Shown here: in pieces, positions 1 through 5,137 of the stretch | Position numbering within the stretch: position 1 is the first letter of the stretch | How the letters are laid out: each line of letters opens with the position of its first letter | NCBI GenBank assembly: GCA_025960445.1 | Contig: JAICIT010000211.1 | Span: 1 to 5,504, forward strand | Origin: Bradyrhizobium sp. | GTDB lineage: Bacteria > Pseudomonadota > Alphaproteobacteria > Rhizobiales > Xanthobacteraceae | Length of the DNA: 5,504 bases | Direction of reading: 5' to 3' | Notes under the pieces: model-generated | What the model was told of the DNA's origin: nothing | Database searches by the model: none | What the model saw: the letters and a program-made list of their open reading frames with translations, nothing else | Position numbers and translations under genes: made by a program

Positions 1-267
1 GGCTCCGGAATGGGTCCCTACGCAGCCTCGAAGGCCGGCGTGCACCGCCTGACCGAGGCGCTCTCCGCCGAGTGGAAAGGCAAGATCACGGTCAACGCCG
101 TGCTGCCCTCGATCATCGACACACCTGCCAATCGCGCGAGCATGCCGCAGGCGGACTTCGGCAAATGGGTAGCGCCGCAAGAGCTCGCCGAGGTGATCCT
201 GTTTCTAATTGGCGACGCCGCCAGCGCCGTGACTGGCGCTTTGATTCCGGTGAGCGGCCGTGTCTAG
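1..267 (+). CDS. Short-chain dehydrogenase/reductase (SDR), C-terminal part
   Basis: This is the last 88 codons of a gene that begins before the window and ends at TAG 265-267. The frame is open from base 1. It carries the SDR active-site motif Tyr-x-x-x-Lys (YAASK, the Tyr at visible residue 7 and Lys at 11) followed by the usual AGV helix. Next comes NAVLPSIIDTPANR, matching the SDR segment after the active site (normally N-x-x-x-PG-x-x-x-T) that contacts the nicotinamide and substrate. The C-terminal GALIPVSGRV is the typical closing strand of classical SDRs. Such enzymes are cytoplasmic NAD(P)(H)-dependent oxidoreductases acting on alcohol/keto groups. The Rossmann TGxxxGxG motif and catalytic Ser lie outside the window, so cofactor choice and substrate cannot be judged. 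The PG usually seen after NAV-x is PS here, a mild variation. It converges on the next gene, with 19 bp between the stops. Confidence 0.9.
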   Translation, partial: GSGMGPYAASKAGVHRLTEALSAEWKGKITVNAVLPSIIDTPANRASMPQADFGKWVAPQELAEVILFLIGDAASAVTGALIPVSGRV

Positions 268-286
268 CCATTCACGACGACAGGCC

Positions 287-994
287 TCACGTCTTCACGA
301 GCTTTTTCAATACCGCGCTAAAGCGAATGCTTCGTTTGCCTGCAAGCGCGGTCGCTTCCGCGAGAGCTCCTTCTTCATCGTAGCTACCAGAGAACCCGAT
401 GCCGACCTCGTGACCACCGAACACCGGCCGCGCGCCCTGGCTCGGGGTGTGCTCATGGTTGACCAGTTCGCCCTTCCATCTGCCATTCGAACTGGCGCAG
501 GAGCCGATGTAATCGAAAAATGCGTCACCACCGCGGATTTTACCGTCGTGCAGCACCATCACACCGGTGTTGCCGCCGTCGAGGCCGTCAAGCATCCGGA
601 TGTGAATGGAATAGAGACCGTTTCCAATCGCGCCTTTTCCGGCCGGCGGCACCGGAGGCGCGGCCGCTTCGCTGATCGGAGTCATCACCGAGTTGAAAGC
701 AATGCCGGGCAATTGCGTGGTGCCGCCTTCGAAAAAATATTGCGTGCCCTGTCGCCGGCCCGTGAGCGACAGGGTGATCTCATCGACCTTGAAGAGCGGT
801 TGGAATTTTGGATCGTCGTTGTGACGCTTGCTCGAAATATCGACCAGCACCTCGTCGTTTTCGCCATCCCGATACGTGCCGATGAACGCGAATGCCGAAT
901 TCCCGCCCATCATTTTGCCGTCCCAAACGTAGAGGACGCCGCGGCGCGAGCCGTGCACGGTCCGCATCTCAACCTTGTAAAGTCCCTCTTGCAT
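287..994 (-). CDS. Tandem GrlR-like domain protein (putative regulatory protein)
   Basis: A 235-aa protein on the minus strand. It consists of two homologous domains, residues about 3-107 and 125-231, joined by an Ala/Pro-rich linker (about 108-124). Both begin with GLY, then carry DGK-hydrophobic-x-GG-N/D (WDGKMMGGN and HDGKIRGGD), then an aromatic-rich F/Y-IG strand, an exposed His about 20 residues later, and a P-x-F...E-I/V strand. This pattern matches the GrlR family, known from the LEE-encoded negative regulator of type III secretion in enteropathogenic E. coli. That protein is a small lipocalin-like beta-barrel that binds its partner activator GrlA. Proteins annotated as GrlR family are common in Bradyrhizobium without LEE; their role there is unknown to me. 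No signal peptide or membrane span is seen, so it is probably cytoplasmic. The start at 994 is preferred because GGAG sits 5 bases upstream and the first domain begins at residue 3. In-frame starts at 1069 (ATG) and 1129 (GTG) would add 25 or 45 residues with no family resemblance. The fold assignment is from pattern memory. Confidence 0.75.
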   Translation of the reverse strand: MQEGLYKVEMRTVHGSRRGVLYVWDGKMMGGNSAFAFIGTYRDGENDEVLVDISSKRHNDDPKFQPLFKVDEITLSLTGRRQGTQYFFEGGTTQLPGIAFNSVMTPISEAAAPPVPPAGKGAIGNGLYSIHIRMLDGLDGGNTGVMVLHDGKIRGGDAFFDYIGSCASSNGRWKGELVNHEHTPSQGARPVFGGHEVGIGFSGSYDEEGALAEATALAGKRSIRFSAVLKKLVKT

Positions 995-999
995 CGTCG

Positions 1000-1003
1000 C
1001 TCC
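1000..1003 (-). promoter_or_regulatory. Ribosome binding site deciding the start of the GrlR-like gene
   Basis: The minus-strand reading is GGAG, 5 bases before the ATG at 994-992. The alternative upstream starts (GTG at 1129, ATG at 1069) have no comparably good Shine-Dalgarno, which supports the shorter 235-aa product. Confidence 0.5.
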
Positions 1004-1209
1004 GGCCTTTTCGGCCCGAAACCCCTGCCCTGCCAGCCCATATACATTGGCCGCCATGCCGCGCGCCATCAATCCCGAATGAGCCAATTCGTCCCGGTTC
1101 GGTTCCGCTCGAAATTCGACGATCGCCACCTGGTTTTGGCGGAATGCCGGGTCTGCCTGTGCGTCATCCGGGGTAAACTCAGGATATTGAGTCGCACCCT
1201 TGCGCTATC

Positions 1210-1213
1210 GGAG
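1210..1213 (+). promoter_or_regulatory. Ribosome binding site for a TTG start
   Basis: GGAG lies 5 bases before TTG 1219-1221. It supports initiation at this rare codon, because the frame has no ATG or GTG after the stop at 1174-1176 until well into the conserved fold. Confidence 0.55.
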
Positions 1214-1218
1214 CCAGC

Positions 1219-1905
1219 TTGGAAACCGCGCTTTACCATCCCGTCAAGCGTTTCCTCGAAAACCTCGGCTTTGCGGTCAAGGGAGAGGTCGGCGGCTGCG
1301 ATCTCGTGGGCTTGAGCGCGGGCGAGCCCCCGATTGTCGTGATCGGAGAATTGAAGCTGTCCTTTAATCTTGAACTGATTTTGCAGGCGGTTGACCGTGC
1401 CGGCGCGTGCGACGAAGTATGGCTTGCCGCCAAGCTGTCCGCCACTGGCAAGGGACGCGAGAGCGACGCCAGATATCGCAACCTTTGCCGCCGGCTCGGA
1501 TTTGGGATGCTCGCTGTCACCAACACCGGCGAAGTGGAGGTGATCGTCAAGCCTCCTACCACTAATCCCCGGCGAGACAAGAAGAAGCGCTCGCGCCTGG
1601 TCGCCGAACACCGCCGTCGCAAAGGCGACCCGGCGATGGGTGGCAGCACCCGCGCGCCGATCATGACCGCCTATCGCCAGCAGGCGCTGGCGTGCGCATC
1701 CGCGCTCGCGCAAGGCCCGCGGCGTGTCCGCGATCTCAAGCCGGAAATTCCTGATGCCGCGAAAATTCTGCTTCACAATGTGTACGGCTGGTTCGAGCGC
1801 GCGGAGCGCGGCATTTACGTCCTGACCGAGGCCGGGCAGGCAGCGTTGAAGCGATGGCCGCAGCAACCGGTGGATTTTGCGAGCGCCGCCGAGCCAGTGC
1901 CGTGA
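1219..1905 (+). CDS. DUF2161-family putative PD-(D/E)XK phosphodiesterase/nuclease-fold protein
   Basis: A 228-aa protein read from a TTG start with GGAG at 1210-1213, 5 bases upstream. No ATG or GTG lies between the upstream in-frame stop (TAA 1174-1176) and this TTG. The N-terminal half shows the PD-(D/E)XK nuclease-fold signature. An opening helix (LYHPVKRFLENLGF) leads to a strand with GGCDLVGL (Asp28 as the metal-binding acid), then VVIGELKLSF (Glu44-x-Lys46), then a Gln-bearing helix (LQAVDRA, Gln56). Residues about 115-145 are Arg/Lys rich (PRRDKKKRSRL, EHRRRKGDP). The C-terminal part, about 148-220, with VRDLKPEIPDAAKILLHNVYGWFERAERG, reads like a winged-helix-type module (HNVYGWF, GIYVLT, GQAAL). 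The family is DUF2161, described as a putative phosphodiesterase; the fold implies metal-dependent cleavage of nucleic acid, but no substrate is known to me. No cognate methylase, helicase or toxin/antitoxin partner lies beside it, so it appears to act alone. Confidence 0.82.
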   Translation: METALYHPVKRFLENLGFAVKGEVGGCDLVGLSAGEPPIVVIGELKLSFNLELILQAVDRAGACDEVWLAAKLSATGKGRESDARYRNLCRRLGFGMLAVTNTGEVEVIVKPPTTNPRRDKKKRSRLVAEHRRRKGDPAMGGSTRAPIMTAYRQQALACASALAQGPRRVRDLKPEIPDAAKILLHNVYGWFERAERGIYVLTEAGQAALKRWPQQPVDFASAAEPVP

Positions 1906-2012
1906 TCACGCCAATGCACTCTGCTGGAACGCACGTTCATTATAGCGACGACAGTGATTGTGCAGAGATTTGAAGGCGGGGAATGCATAGCTGGTTTGCC
2001 GCTCGTTTTGTG

Positions 2013-2027
2013 TATTGCAATGCAATA
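2013..2027. promoter_or_regulatory. 15-bp perfect palindrome, candidate operator
   Basis: TATTGCA-A-TGCAATA has perfect 7-bp arms around one central base. It ends 41 bp before the ATG of the downstream 100-aa gene, a position expected to overlap its promoter. The symmetry and one-base centre fit a dimeric regulator site better than an RNA hairpin, whose loop would be too short. I cannot tie it to a known regulator. Confidence 0.4.
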
Positions 2028-2056
2028 TCGAGCCTCCTAGTTATCTGCGGTCAAAT

Positions 2057-2062
2057 GAGAGG
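2057..2062 (+). promoter_or_regulatory. Ribosome binding site of the 100-aa gene
   Basis: GAGAGG is 6 bases before ATG 2069-2071 and selects this start over the in-frame upstream TTG at 2015. Confidence 0.5.
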
Positions 2063-2068
2063 CCTCGG

Positions 2069-2371
2069 ATGAGCGAAAATTGGAATACGAAATATGGGCC
2101 ACGTCGCGTCCGGCGCGATCCGCCGACGCTTGACGAAGCAATTTTTGCCGCCATTGGCATCACCGATGATCAGGAAGCGCAGGCCGAGATCGCCGCTTCG
2201 CTGATGGGAATGCCTGTCGATGCTGTAACACCCGAAGTGAAAAAGATCGCGCGTACATCCGCTCGCTCTTCGACCCGTGTGATCGCGGGCGAACAGGGCG
2301 CGCAGCGCTCGGTGGTGGTCGAGCGCCGGGTCGTCAGGAAATTCGGCAACGATAAGCGCACGGGGACTTAG
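2069..2371 (+). CDS. Conserved hypothetical small basic protein (100 aa)
   Basis: A 100-aa soluble protein with a highly charged N-terminus (MSENWNTKYGPRRVRRDPP). It is followed by a predicted helical central part (TLDEAIFAAIGITDDQEAQAEIAASLMGMP, residues about 18-47) and a basic tail (VVVERRVVRKFGNDKR). The start at 2069 is chosen because GAGAGG (2057-2062) sits 6 bases upstream. A longer frame from 2015 adds 18 residues but begins inside the palindrome and lacks a ribosome site. Similar small proteins are, from memory, conserved as hypothetical proteins in Bradyrhizobium and relatives, which supports a real gene. No catalytic motif, signal peptide or membrane span is present, and the function is unknown. 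It converges on the thioesterase gene. Its TAG stop lies within the first copy of a 12-bp direct repeat. Confidence 0.8.
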   Translation: MSENWNTKYGPRRVRRDPPTLDEAIFAAIGITDDQEAQAEIAASLMGMPVDAVTPEVKKIARTSARSSTRVIAGEQGAQRSVVVERRVVRKFGNDKRTGT

Positions 2372-2389
2372 GCAATTCGGGGACTTAGG
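2361..2389 (+). repeat. 12-bp direct repeat, two copies
   Basis: CGGGGACTTAGG occurs at 2361-2372 and again at 2378-2389, a 17-bp period with a 5-base spacer (CAATT). The first copy contains the TAG stop of the 100-aa gene and the second lies just after it. A tandem duplication of a short segment at the gene's 3' end is the simplest reading. It is not an inverted repeat, so it is not a terminator. Confidence 0.75.
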
Positions 2390-2419
2390 TTAAGCCGGCA
2401 TCCAAAGCAGCGTCAGGGA

Positions 2420-2821
2420 TCAGACCAGCACCATTTGCGTCTGCGTTACGACTGCGACCAGCTTTCCGTCCTCAGTCTCCAGCCGAGTCTGCCAGACCTG
2501 CGTTCGCCGACCGCGATGCACCGGCGTCGCCGTGGCGACGAGGGTCGCACCTTCTCGCGCTCCGCCGATGAAGTTCGTCTTGCTTTCGATGGTGGTGGTG
2601 CCCTTCGCGTCATCAGGCAAATTGATCACCGTGGCCGCCGCGCCGACCGAATCCGCCAGCGCCATGATCGCTCCGCCATGAATCGTATGGCCGAGTGTGC
2701 AGAGATCAGGTCGAACTAGCATTCGCGCGACCACGCGATCCCGTTCGGCCGCGGTAAAAGTGACGCCCTTCAGTTCAGCGAATGGCATTTTCATCGAATT
2801 CACTCGTTCAAGCGGCGTCAT
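2420..2821 (-). CDS. PaaI-type hotdog-fold thioesterase
   Basis: A 133-aa minus-strand protein of the hotdog-fold acyl-CoA thioesterase superfamily (4HBT/PaaI type), of usual length for the group. The signature is HTIHGGAIMALADSVG: His48-Gly49-Gly50 and Asp57 on the central helix, the HGG-plus-acid arrangement used for thioester hydrolysis. It is followed by TTTIESKTNFIGGAREG, the edge strand typical of PaaI relatives, then a basic RGRRTQVWQTRLE strand and VAVVTQTQMVL. Such enzymes are cytoplasmic multimers that hydrolyse acyl- or aryl-CoA thioesters; PaaI itself acts on phenylacetate intermediates, but no paa genes are visible here, so the substrate is open. The start at 2821 is preferred because AAGGA lies 9 bases upstream. 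An in-frame ATG at 2872 would add 17 residues, and another at 2791 would remove 10. It converges on the 100-aa gene and diverges from the binding-protein gene. Confidence 0.88.
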   Translation of the reverse strand: MTPLERVNSMKMPFAELKGVTFTAAERDRVVARMLVRPDLCTLGHTIHGGAIMALADSVGAAATVINLPDDAKGTTTIESKTNFIGGAREGATLVATATPVHRGRRTQVWQTRLETEDGKLVAVVTQTQMVLV

Positions 2822-2830
2822 CAGCGACAA

Positions 2831-2835
2831 TCCTT
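2831..2835 (-). promoter_or_regulatory. Ribosome binding site of the thioesterase gene
   Basis: Read on the minus strand this is AAGGA (within GGGAAGGA), 9 bases before ATG 2821. It favours this start over the ATG at 2872. Confidence 0.45.
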
Positions 2836-2878
2836 CCCGTTTAGCAAAACATACGCGGGGCTTGGCCGGCATGCTTCA

Positions 2879-2944
2879 TCAACACTGTTGTTGAAACGAT
2901 TACCTGCGTGGTCAAGTCCACGGTGACCTTCGTCAATTGGTGAC
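2879..2944. promoter_or_regulatory. Divergent control region with inverted repeats
   Basis: This lies between the divergent thioesterase and binding-protein genes. TCAACA-N4-TGTTGA at 2879-2894 is a perfect 6-bp inverted repeat. CGTGG-N6-CCACG at 2907-2922 is another. Overlapping it, GGTCA (2910-2914) and TGACC (2924-2928) form a third pair. GGTGAC also recurs directly at 2922-2927 and 2939-2944. This clustering fits operators for one or two regulators acting on both genes. No clear promoter boxes could be assigned, so the role is inferred from position and symmetry only. Confidence 0.35.
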
Positions 2945-2975
2945 AAACCGTTTATTTTTGACCATATCATCCCGG

Positions 2976-3761
2976 ATGCGTCATTTCCCTCCTCGCCGGA
3001 TCGTGTGTCTCACGGAAGAGACCGTGGAGACCTTGTATCTGCTTGGCGAACAGGACCGTATCGTCGGGGTGTCCGGCTACGCCGTCCGTCCGCCGCAGGT
3101 CAGGCGCGAGAAGCCGCGAGTTTCCGCCTTTATATCGGCCGACATTCCGAAAATCCTGAAGCTCGAGCCCGACCTCGTGCTGGCCTTCTCCGATCTGCAG
3201 GCAGAGATCGTTTCCGATCTCGTCCGCGCCGGCGTACCCGTTCATGTTTTCAATCAGCGAGATATCGCCGGCATTCTCGCCATGATCCGCACCGTCGGTG
3301 CACTGGTCGGCGCGGGCGATCGAGCCGATCAACTTGCAACCAGCTACGAAGAACGCCTTGCCGCCATCGCTTCGGTAACCCGGCCATTGCCAAAACCAAA
3401 AGTGTACTTCGAGGAGTGGGACGATCCGCTGATCAGCGGCATCGGTTGGGTCTCCGAGCTGATCGAAATCGCCGGCGGAGAAGACGTGCTGCCAAACCTG
3501 CGGTTTCAGCATGCGGCCAAGGATCGGATCATTTCGCCCGATCTCGTCCGCGAGACTACCCCGGACGTGATCCTGGCATCGTGGTGCGGCAAGAAAGTCG
3601 TGCCGGACAGGATCAGGAATCGGCCGGGCTGGAGTGAGCTTCCCGCTGTCCGCAACAACCGCATTGTCGAAATCAAGTCGCCGTTGATCCTGCAGCCCGG
3701 CCCCGCGTCGCTCACCGATGGACTGGATGCGATCGTCGCCGCACTTTGGCCCTCCGGCTAG
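2976..3761 (+). CDS. BtuF/FhuD-like (Peripla_BP_2) cobalamin-type binding protein lacking a signal peptide
   Basis: A 261-aa protein of the class III periplasmic-binding-protein family, which includes BtuF (vitamin B12) and FhuD (siderophores). Residues 1-35 (RRIVCLTEETVETLYLLGEQDRIVGVSGY) match the family's opening lobe pattern RIVSLxPxxTExLYxLGxxDxIVGVS. Next come SAFISADIPKILKLEPDLVLAFSD (about 50-73), the long connecting helix (IAGILAMIRTVGALVG, about 97-112) and the second lobe, with PKVYFEEWDDPLISGIGWVSELIEIAGGED. It ends with PGWSELPAVRNNRIVEI, the family's conserved closing strand. The ATG at 2976 puts the first beta strand at residue 8, leaving no room for a signal peptide. TTG at 2937 would add only 13 residues (MVTNRLFLTISSR), which is short and basic rather than a normal leader. 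No strong Shine-Dalgarno precedes either. No ABC permease or ATPase gene is adjacent. Similar leaderless proteins are, as I recall, annotated as cobalamin-binding in Bradyrhizobium. The ligand is not determined. Confidence 0.85.
   Translation: MRHFPPRRIVCLTEETVETLYLLGEQDRIVGVSGYAVRPPQVRREKPRVSAFISADIPKILKLEPDLVLAFSDLQAEIVSDLVRAGVPVHVFNQRDIAGILAMIRTVGALVGAGDRADQLATSYEERLAAIASVTRPLPKPKVYFEEWDDPLISGIGWVSELIEIAGGEDVLPNLRFQHAAKDRIISPDLVRETTPDVILASWCGKKVVPDRIRNRPGWSELPAVRNNRIVEIKSPLILQPGPASLTDGLDAIVAALWPSG
3758..3761. other. Convergent stop codons sharing CTAG
   Basis: The plus-strand TAG (3759-3761) and the minus-strand TAG (3760-3758) are interleaved in the palindrome CTAG, so the two genes overlap by 4 bp. 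No intrinsic terminator fits between them, so any hairpin or Rho site must lie inside the opposing coding sequence. Confidence 0.9.
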
Positions 3762-5038
3762 AACCGCTCAACCCCGCACCATTCCGCGATGAATAGCGCG
3801 GTGGCCTTGGTCGATTGGCGCAACGATTCCAGGTCAACATACTCGTTGAAGCCGTGCATCGCCGCGCCGCTGGCTCCGAAGCAGAGGCTCGGAATGTTGT
3901 AGTACAATCCATAAAAGCGGGTGTCGGTCAGCGCCGTAAATGCGAGTTCCGAAACCGTGCCGCCATACACGGCCCGGAAGGCTTTGCCGAAAGCAGCTTC
4001 CGCTTCCGCCGAATCCTTCAGTTCATAACCTTCTGACAGAAAGCCGGACCATTCCACTTCGGGCGGGTTGTTGGAGAGGAAGCGATGATCGCGTGCTGCG
4101 GAGGAGATGCACGTAAGTATTTCGGCCTGGCAGTCGCTGATAGACCATCCGGGCAATATCGCGATCCGGCAATCGATGTCGCACCAGGCCGGCACGCTGG
4201 AGGCCCAGTCACCGCCCTTGATAATGCCCGGATTGAAATTGATCGGATGGGTTACCGCCTTGAAGTTGCGATCGCTCTTGGCGCGATCATTCCAGTCTGC
4301 TTCGAGTTTTTCGAGCGCGTGAATGAGATGGTAGCCTGCCATGATGGCGTTCGAGCCGGCGCCTGCCTCGAACACGTGCACAGGATGGCCCCGCACTTTC
4401 AATCGAAACCAAATCACTCCGACCTGCGAGCGCACCATCTTGCCCGACGTCGGCTCGGGAATAAAACATGCATCGGCGCGATACCCGCGCTGCAACGTTG
4501 AGAGCGCACCGACACCGGTACTCTCCTCCTCTATCACTGACTCGAAATGGATCCGCGCGGTTGGCTTGAAGCCCGCAGCCCTGATCGCGTCCAGAGCATA
4601 AAGCGCGCCGATGGTGCCGGATTTCATGTCGCAAGCACCCCGACCGTACATCTTGCCGTCCCTCACCACCGGCGAAAACGGCGGTGTCTCCCACATCTCA
4701 AGCGGCCCCGCGGGAACCACATCGCAATGGCCCTGCAGGATGAGCGACTTCCCAGCCATCTTCGTAGGCCGGTAAGTTCCCACGACAGTGCGCGCCTTCG
4801 AAAAATCGTGCTCGATCGGACCGAAGCCGGGCAAATCCTTCAACTCGTCAACTTCGATATGCCAGTCGTCGACCTCGTACGCTCTCTGCCGCAAGAGATC
4901 ACCGATCATGTCCTGACAGGGGCCCTCGGCACCCCGGGTTGAGGGAATCGCGACGAATTCCTTGGTAGTGGCAATCTGCGCGTCGAAACGATCATCGACG
5001 GCGTCGAGAATTCTTTGATTGTTGTCGAGCGCGTTCAT
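3758..5038 (-). CDS. M20-family metallohydrolase, ArgE/DapE-like deacylase
   Basis: A 426-aa dizinc hydrolase of the M20 family (ArgE/DapE/carboxypeptidase G2/aminoacylase-1 type), of normal length. Visible metal and catalytic residues are: LQGHCDVVP (His104 ligand, Asp106); YGRGACDMKSG (Asp137 bridging ligand); the run EEES at 170-173 (Glu171 general base, Glu172 ligand by alignment with the family DEE motif); FIPEPTSG (Glu195); and AAMHGFNEYV (His395 ligand). The inserted dimerisation domain is at about 205-320, with the GHPVHVFEAGAGSNAI motif typical of ArgE/DapE-family deacylases. No signal peptide, so it is cytoplasmic. Such enzymes cleave amide bonds of N-acyl amino acids or related small amides. 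The exact substrate cannot be read from sequence, and no arg or dap gene is adjacent. The ATG at 5038 has AGGA 4 bases upstream. Its stop overlaps the stop of the convergent binding-protein gene. Confidence 0.93.
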   Translation of the reverse strand: MNALDNNQRILDAVDDRFDAQIATTKEFVAIPSTRGAEGPCQDMIGDLLRQRAYEVDDWHIEVDELKDLPGFGPIEHDFSKARTVVGTYRPTKMAGKSLILQGHCDVVPAGPLEMWETPPFSPVVRDGKMYGRGACDMKSGTIGALYALDAIRAAGFKPTARIHFESVIEEESTGVGALSTLQRGYRADACFIPEPTSGKMVRSQVGVIWFRLKVRGHPVHVFEAGAGSNAIMAGYHLIHALEKLEADWNDRAKSDRNFKAVTHPINFNPGIIKGGDWASSVPAWCDIDCRIAILPGWSISDCQAEILTCISSAARDHRFLSNNPPEVEWSGFLSEGYELKDSAEAEAAFGKAFRAVYGGTVSELAFTALTDTRFYGLYYNIPSLCFGASGAAMHGFNEYVDLESLRQSTKATALFIAEWCGVERF

Positions 5039-5108
5039 TGATTCCTATTTCCGTGGTGGCCTGTAGAGTTGTCGCTTCTAGAATCACATGCGTGCCAATA
5101 GATTGCGT

Positions 5109-5121
5109 CGAAGAGTCTTCG
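5109..5121. promoter_or_regulatory. 13-bp palindrome, candidate operator before the small-protein operon
   Basis: CGAAGA-G-TCTTCG has perfect 6-bp arms around one base. It ends 3 bases before the Shine-Dalgarno of the downstream gene. The one-base centre favours a protein dimer site. A reduced RNA hairpin (CGAA/UUCG with a five-base loop) next to the ribosome site is also possible. Evidence is symmetry and position only. Confidence 0.35.
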
Positions 5122-5124
5122 CGC

Positions 5125-5129
5125 GGAGG
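5125..5129 (+). promoter_or_regulatory. Strong ribosome binding site of the 50-aa gene
   Basis: GGAGG, within GGAGGGAG, lies 8 bases before ATG 5138-5140. It is the best Shine-Dalgarno in the window and supports a real small gene. Confidence 0.75.
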
Positions 5130-5137
5130 GAGACAGC

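Larger units (their letters stand above)
995..1218. other. Divergent intergenic region with weak inverted repeat
   Basis: This stretch separates the divergently transcribed GrlR-like and DUF2161-like genes if the GrlR-like gene starts at 994. It must hold promoters for both, but I cannot assign clear -35/-10 boxes. The only structure I see is ACTCA-N6-TGAGT at 1177-1192, a perfect 5-bp inverted repeat ending 26 bases before the TTG start of the right-hand gene. That could be a weak operator or chance. Bases 995-1129 are also open in the GrlR-like frame, so part of this stretch may be coding if an earlier start is used. Confidence 0.35.
1906..2068. other. Intergenic region with short palindromes
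   Basis: This 163-bp gap has no gene that I can support. CGTGATCACG at 1901-1910 is a perfect 10-bp palindrome overlapping the stop codon of the upstream gene. It has no following T-run, so it is not an intrinsic terminator. GAACG-CA-CGTTC at 1927-1938 is a second, 5-bp-armed inverted repeat. A third, longer palindrome is listed separately. The region must contain the promoter of the 100-aa gene, but I see no convincing -35/-10 pair. Confidence 0.4.
5039..5137. other. Divergent intergenic region (M20 gene / small-protein operon)
   Basis: 99 bp between divergent starts. It contains the minus-strand AGGA (5046-5043) for the M20 gene, an 8-bp palindrome TTCTAGAA (5076-5083), the CGAAGA-G-TCTTCG palindrome listed separately, and the strong GGAGG for the rightward gene. 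It must hold two promoters back to back. I found no -35/-10 pair good enough to name. Confidence 0.5.

Noticed and set aside
995..1129. N-terminal extension of the GrlR-like protein from GTG 1129
   Set aside because: The extra 45 residues lie before the first GLY of the domain, match nothing in the family and lack a good ribosome site. The ATG at 994 has GGAG at 5 bases.
260..1315. Long 351-codon open frame on the plus strand
   Set aside because: It runs antisense to the GrlR-like gene and into the start of the DUF2161 gene. Its product is Arg/His-rich with no domain pattern, while both overlapped genes show clear family motifs and ribosome sites. It is a high-GC shadow.
1069..1866. 265-codon open frame on the minus strand
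   Set aside because: It is antisense to the DUF2161-like gene and has no recognisable motif, whereas the plus strand carries an intact PD-(D/E)XK signature.
1901..1910. CGTGATCACG as a transcription terminator
   Set aside because: It is a perfect palindrome but has no loop and no following T-run, so it does not fit an intrinsic terminator.
1927..1938. GAACG-CA-CGTTC as an alphaproteobacterial LexA box
   Set aside because: That box is a direct repeat GTTC-N7-GTTC, which is absent here.
1926..1948. GGAAC as the -35 of an EcfG general-stress promoter
   Set aside because: No CGTT element is found 16-17 bases downstream; the only CGTT is part of the adjacent short inverted repeat.
2967..3512. 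181-codon minus-strand frame
   Set aside because: It is antisense to the binding-protein gene, whose family pattern is continuous along its whole length. The antisense product has no recognisable features.
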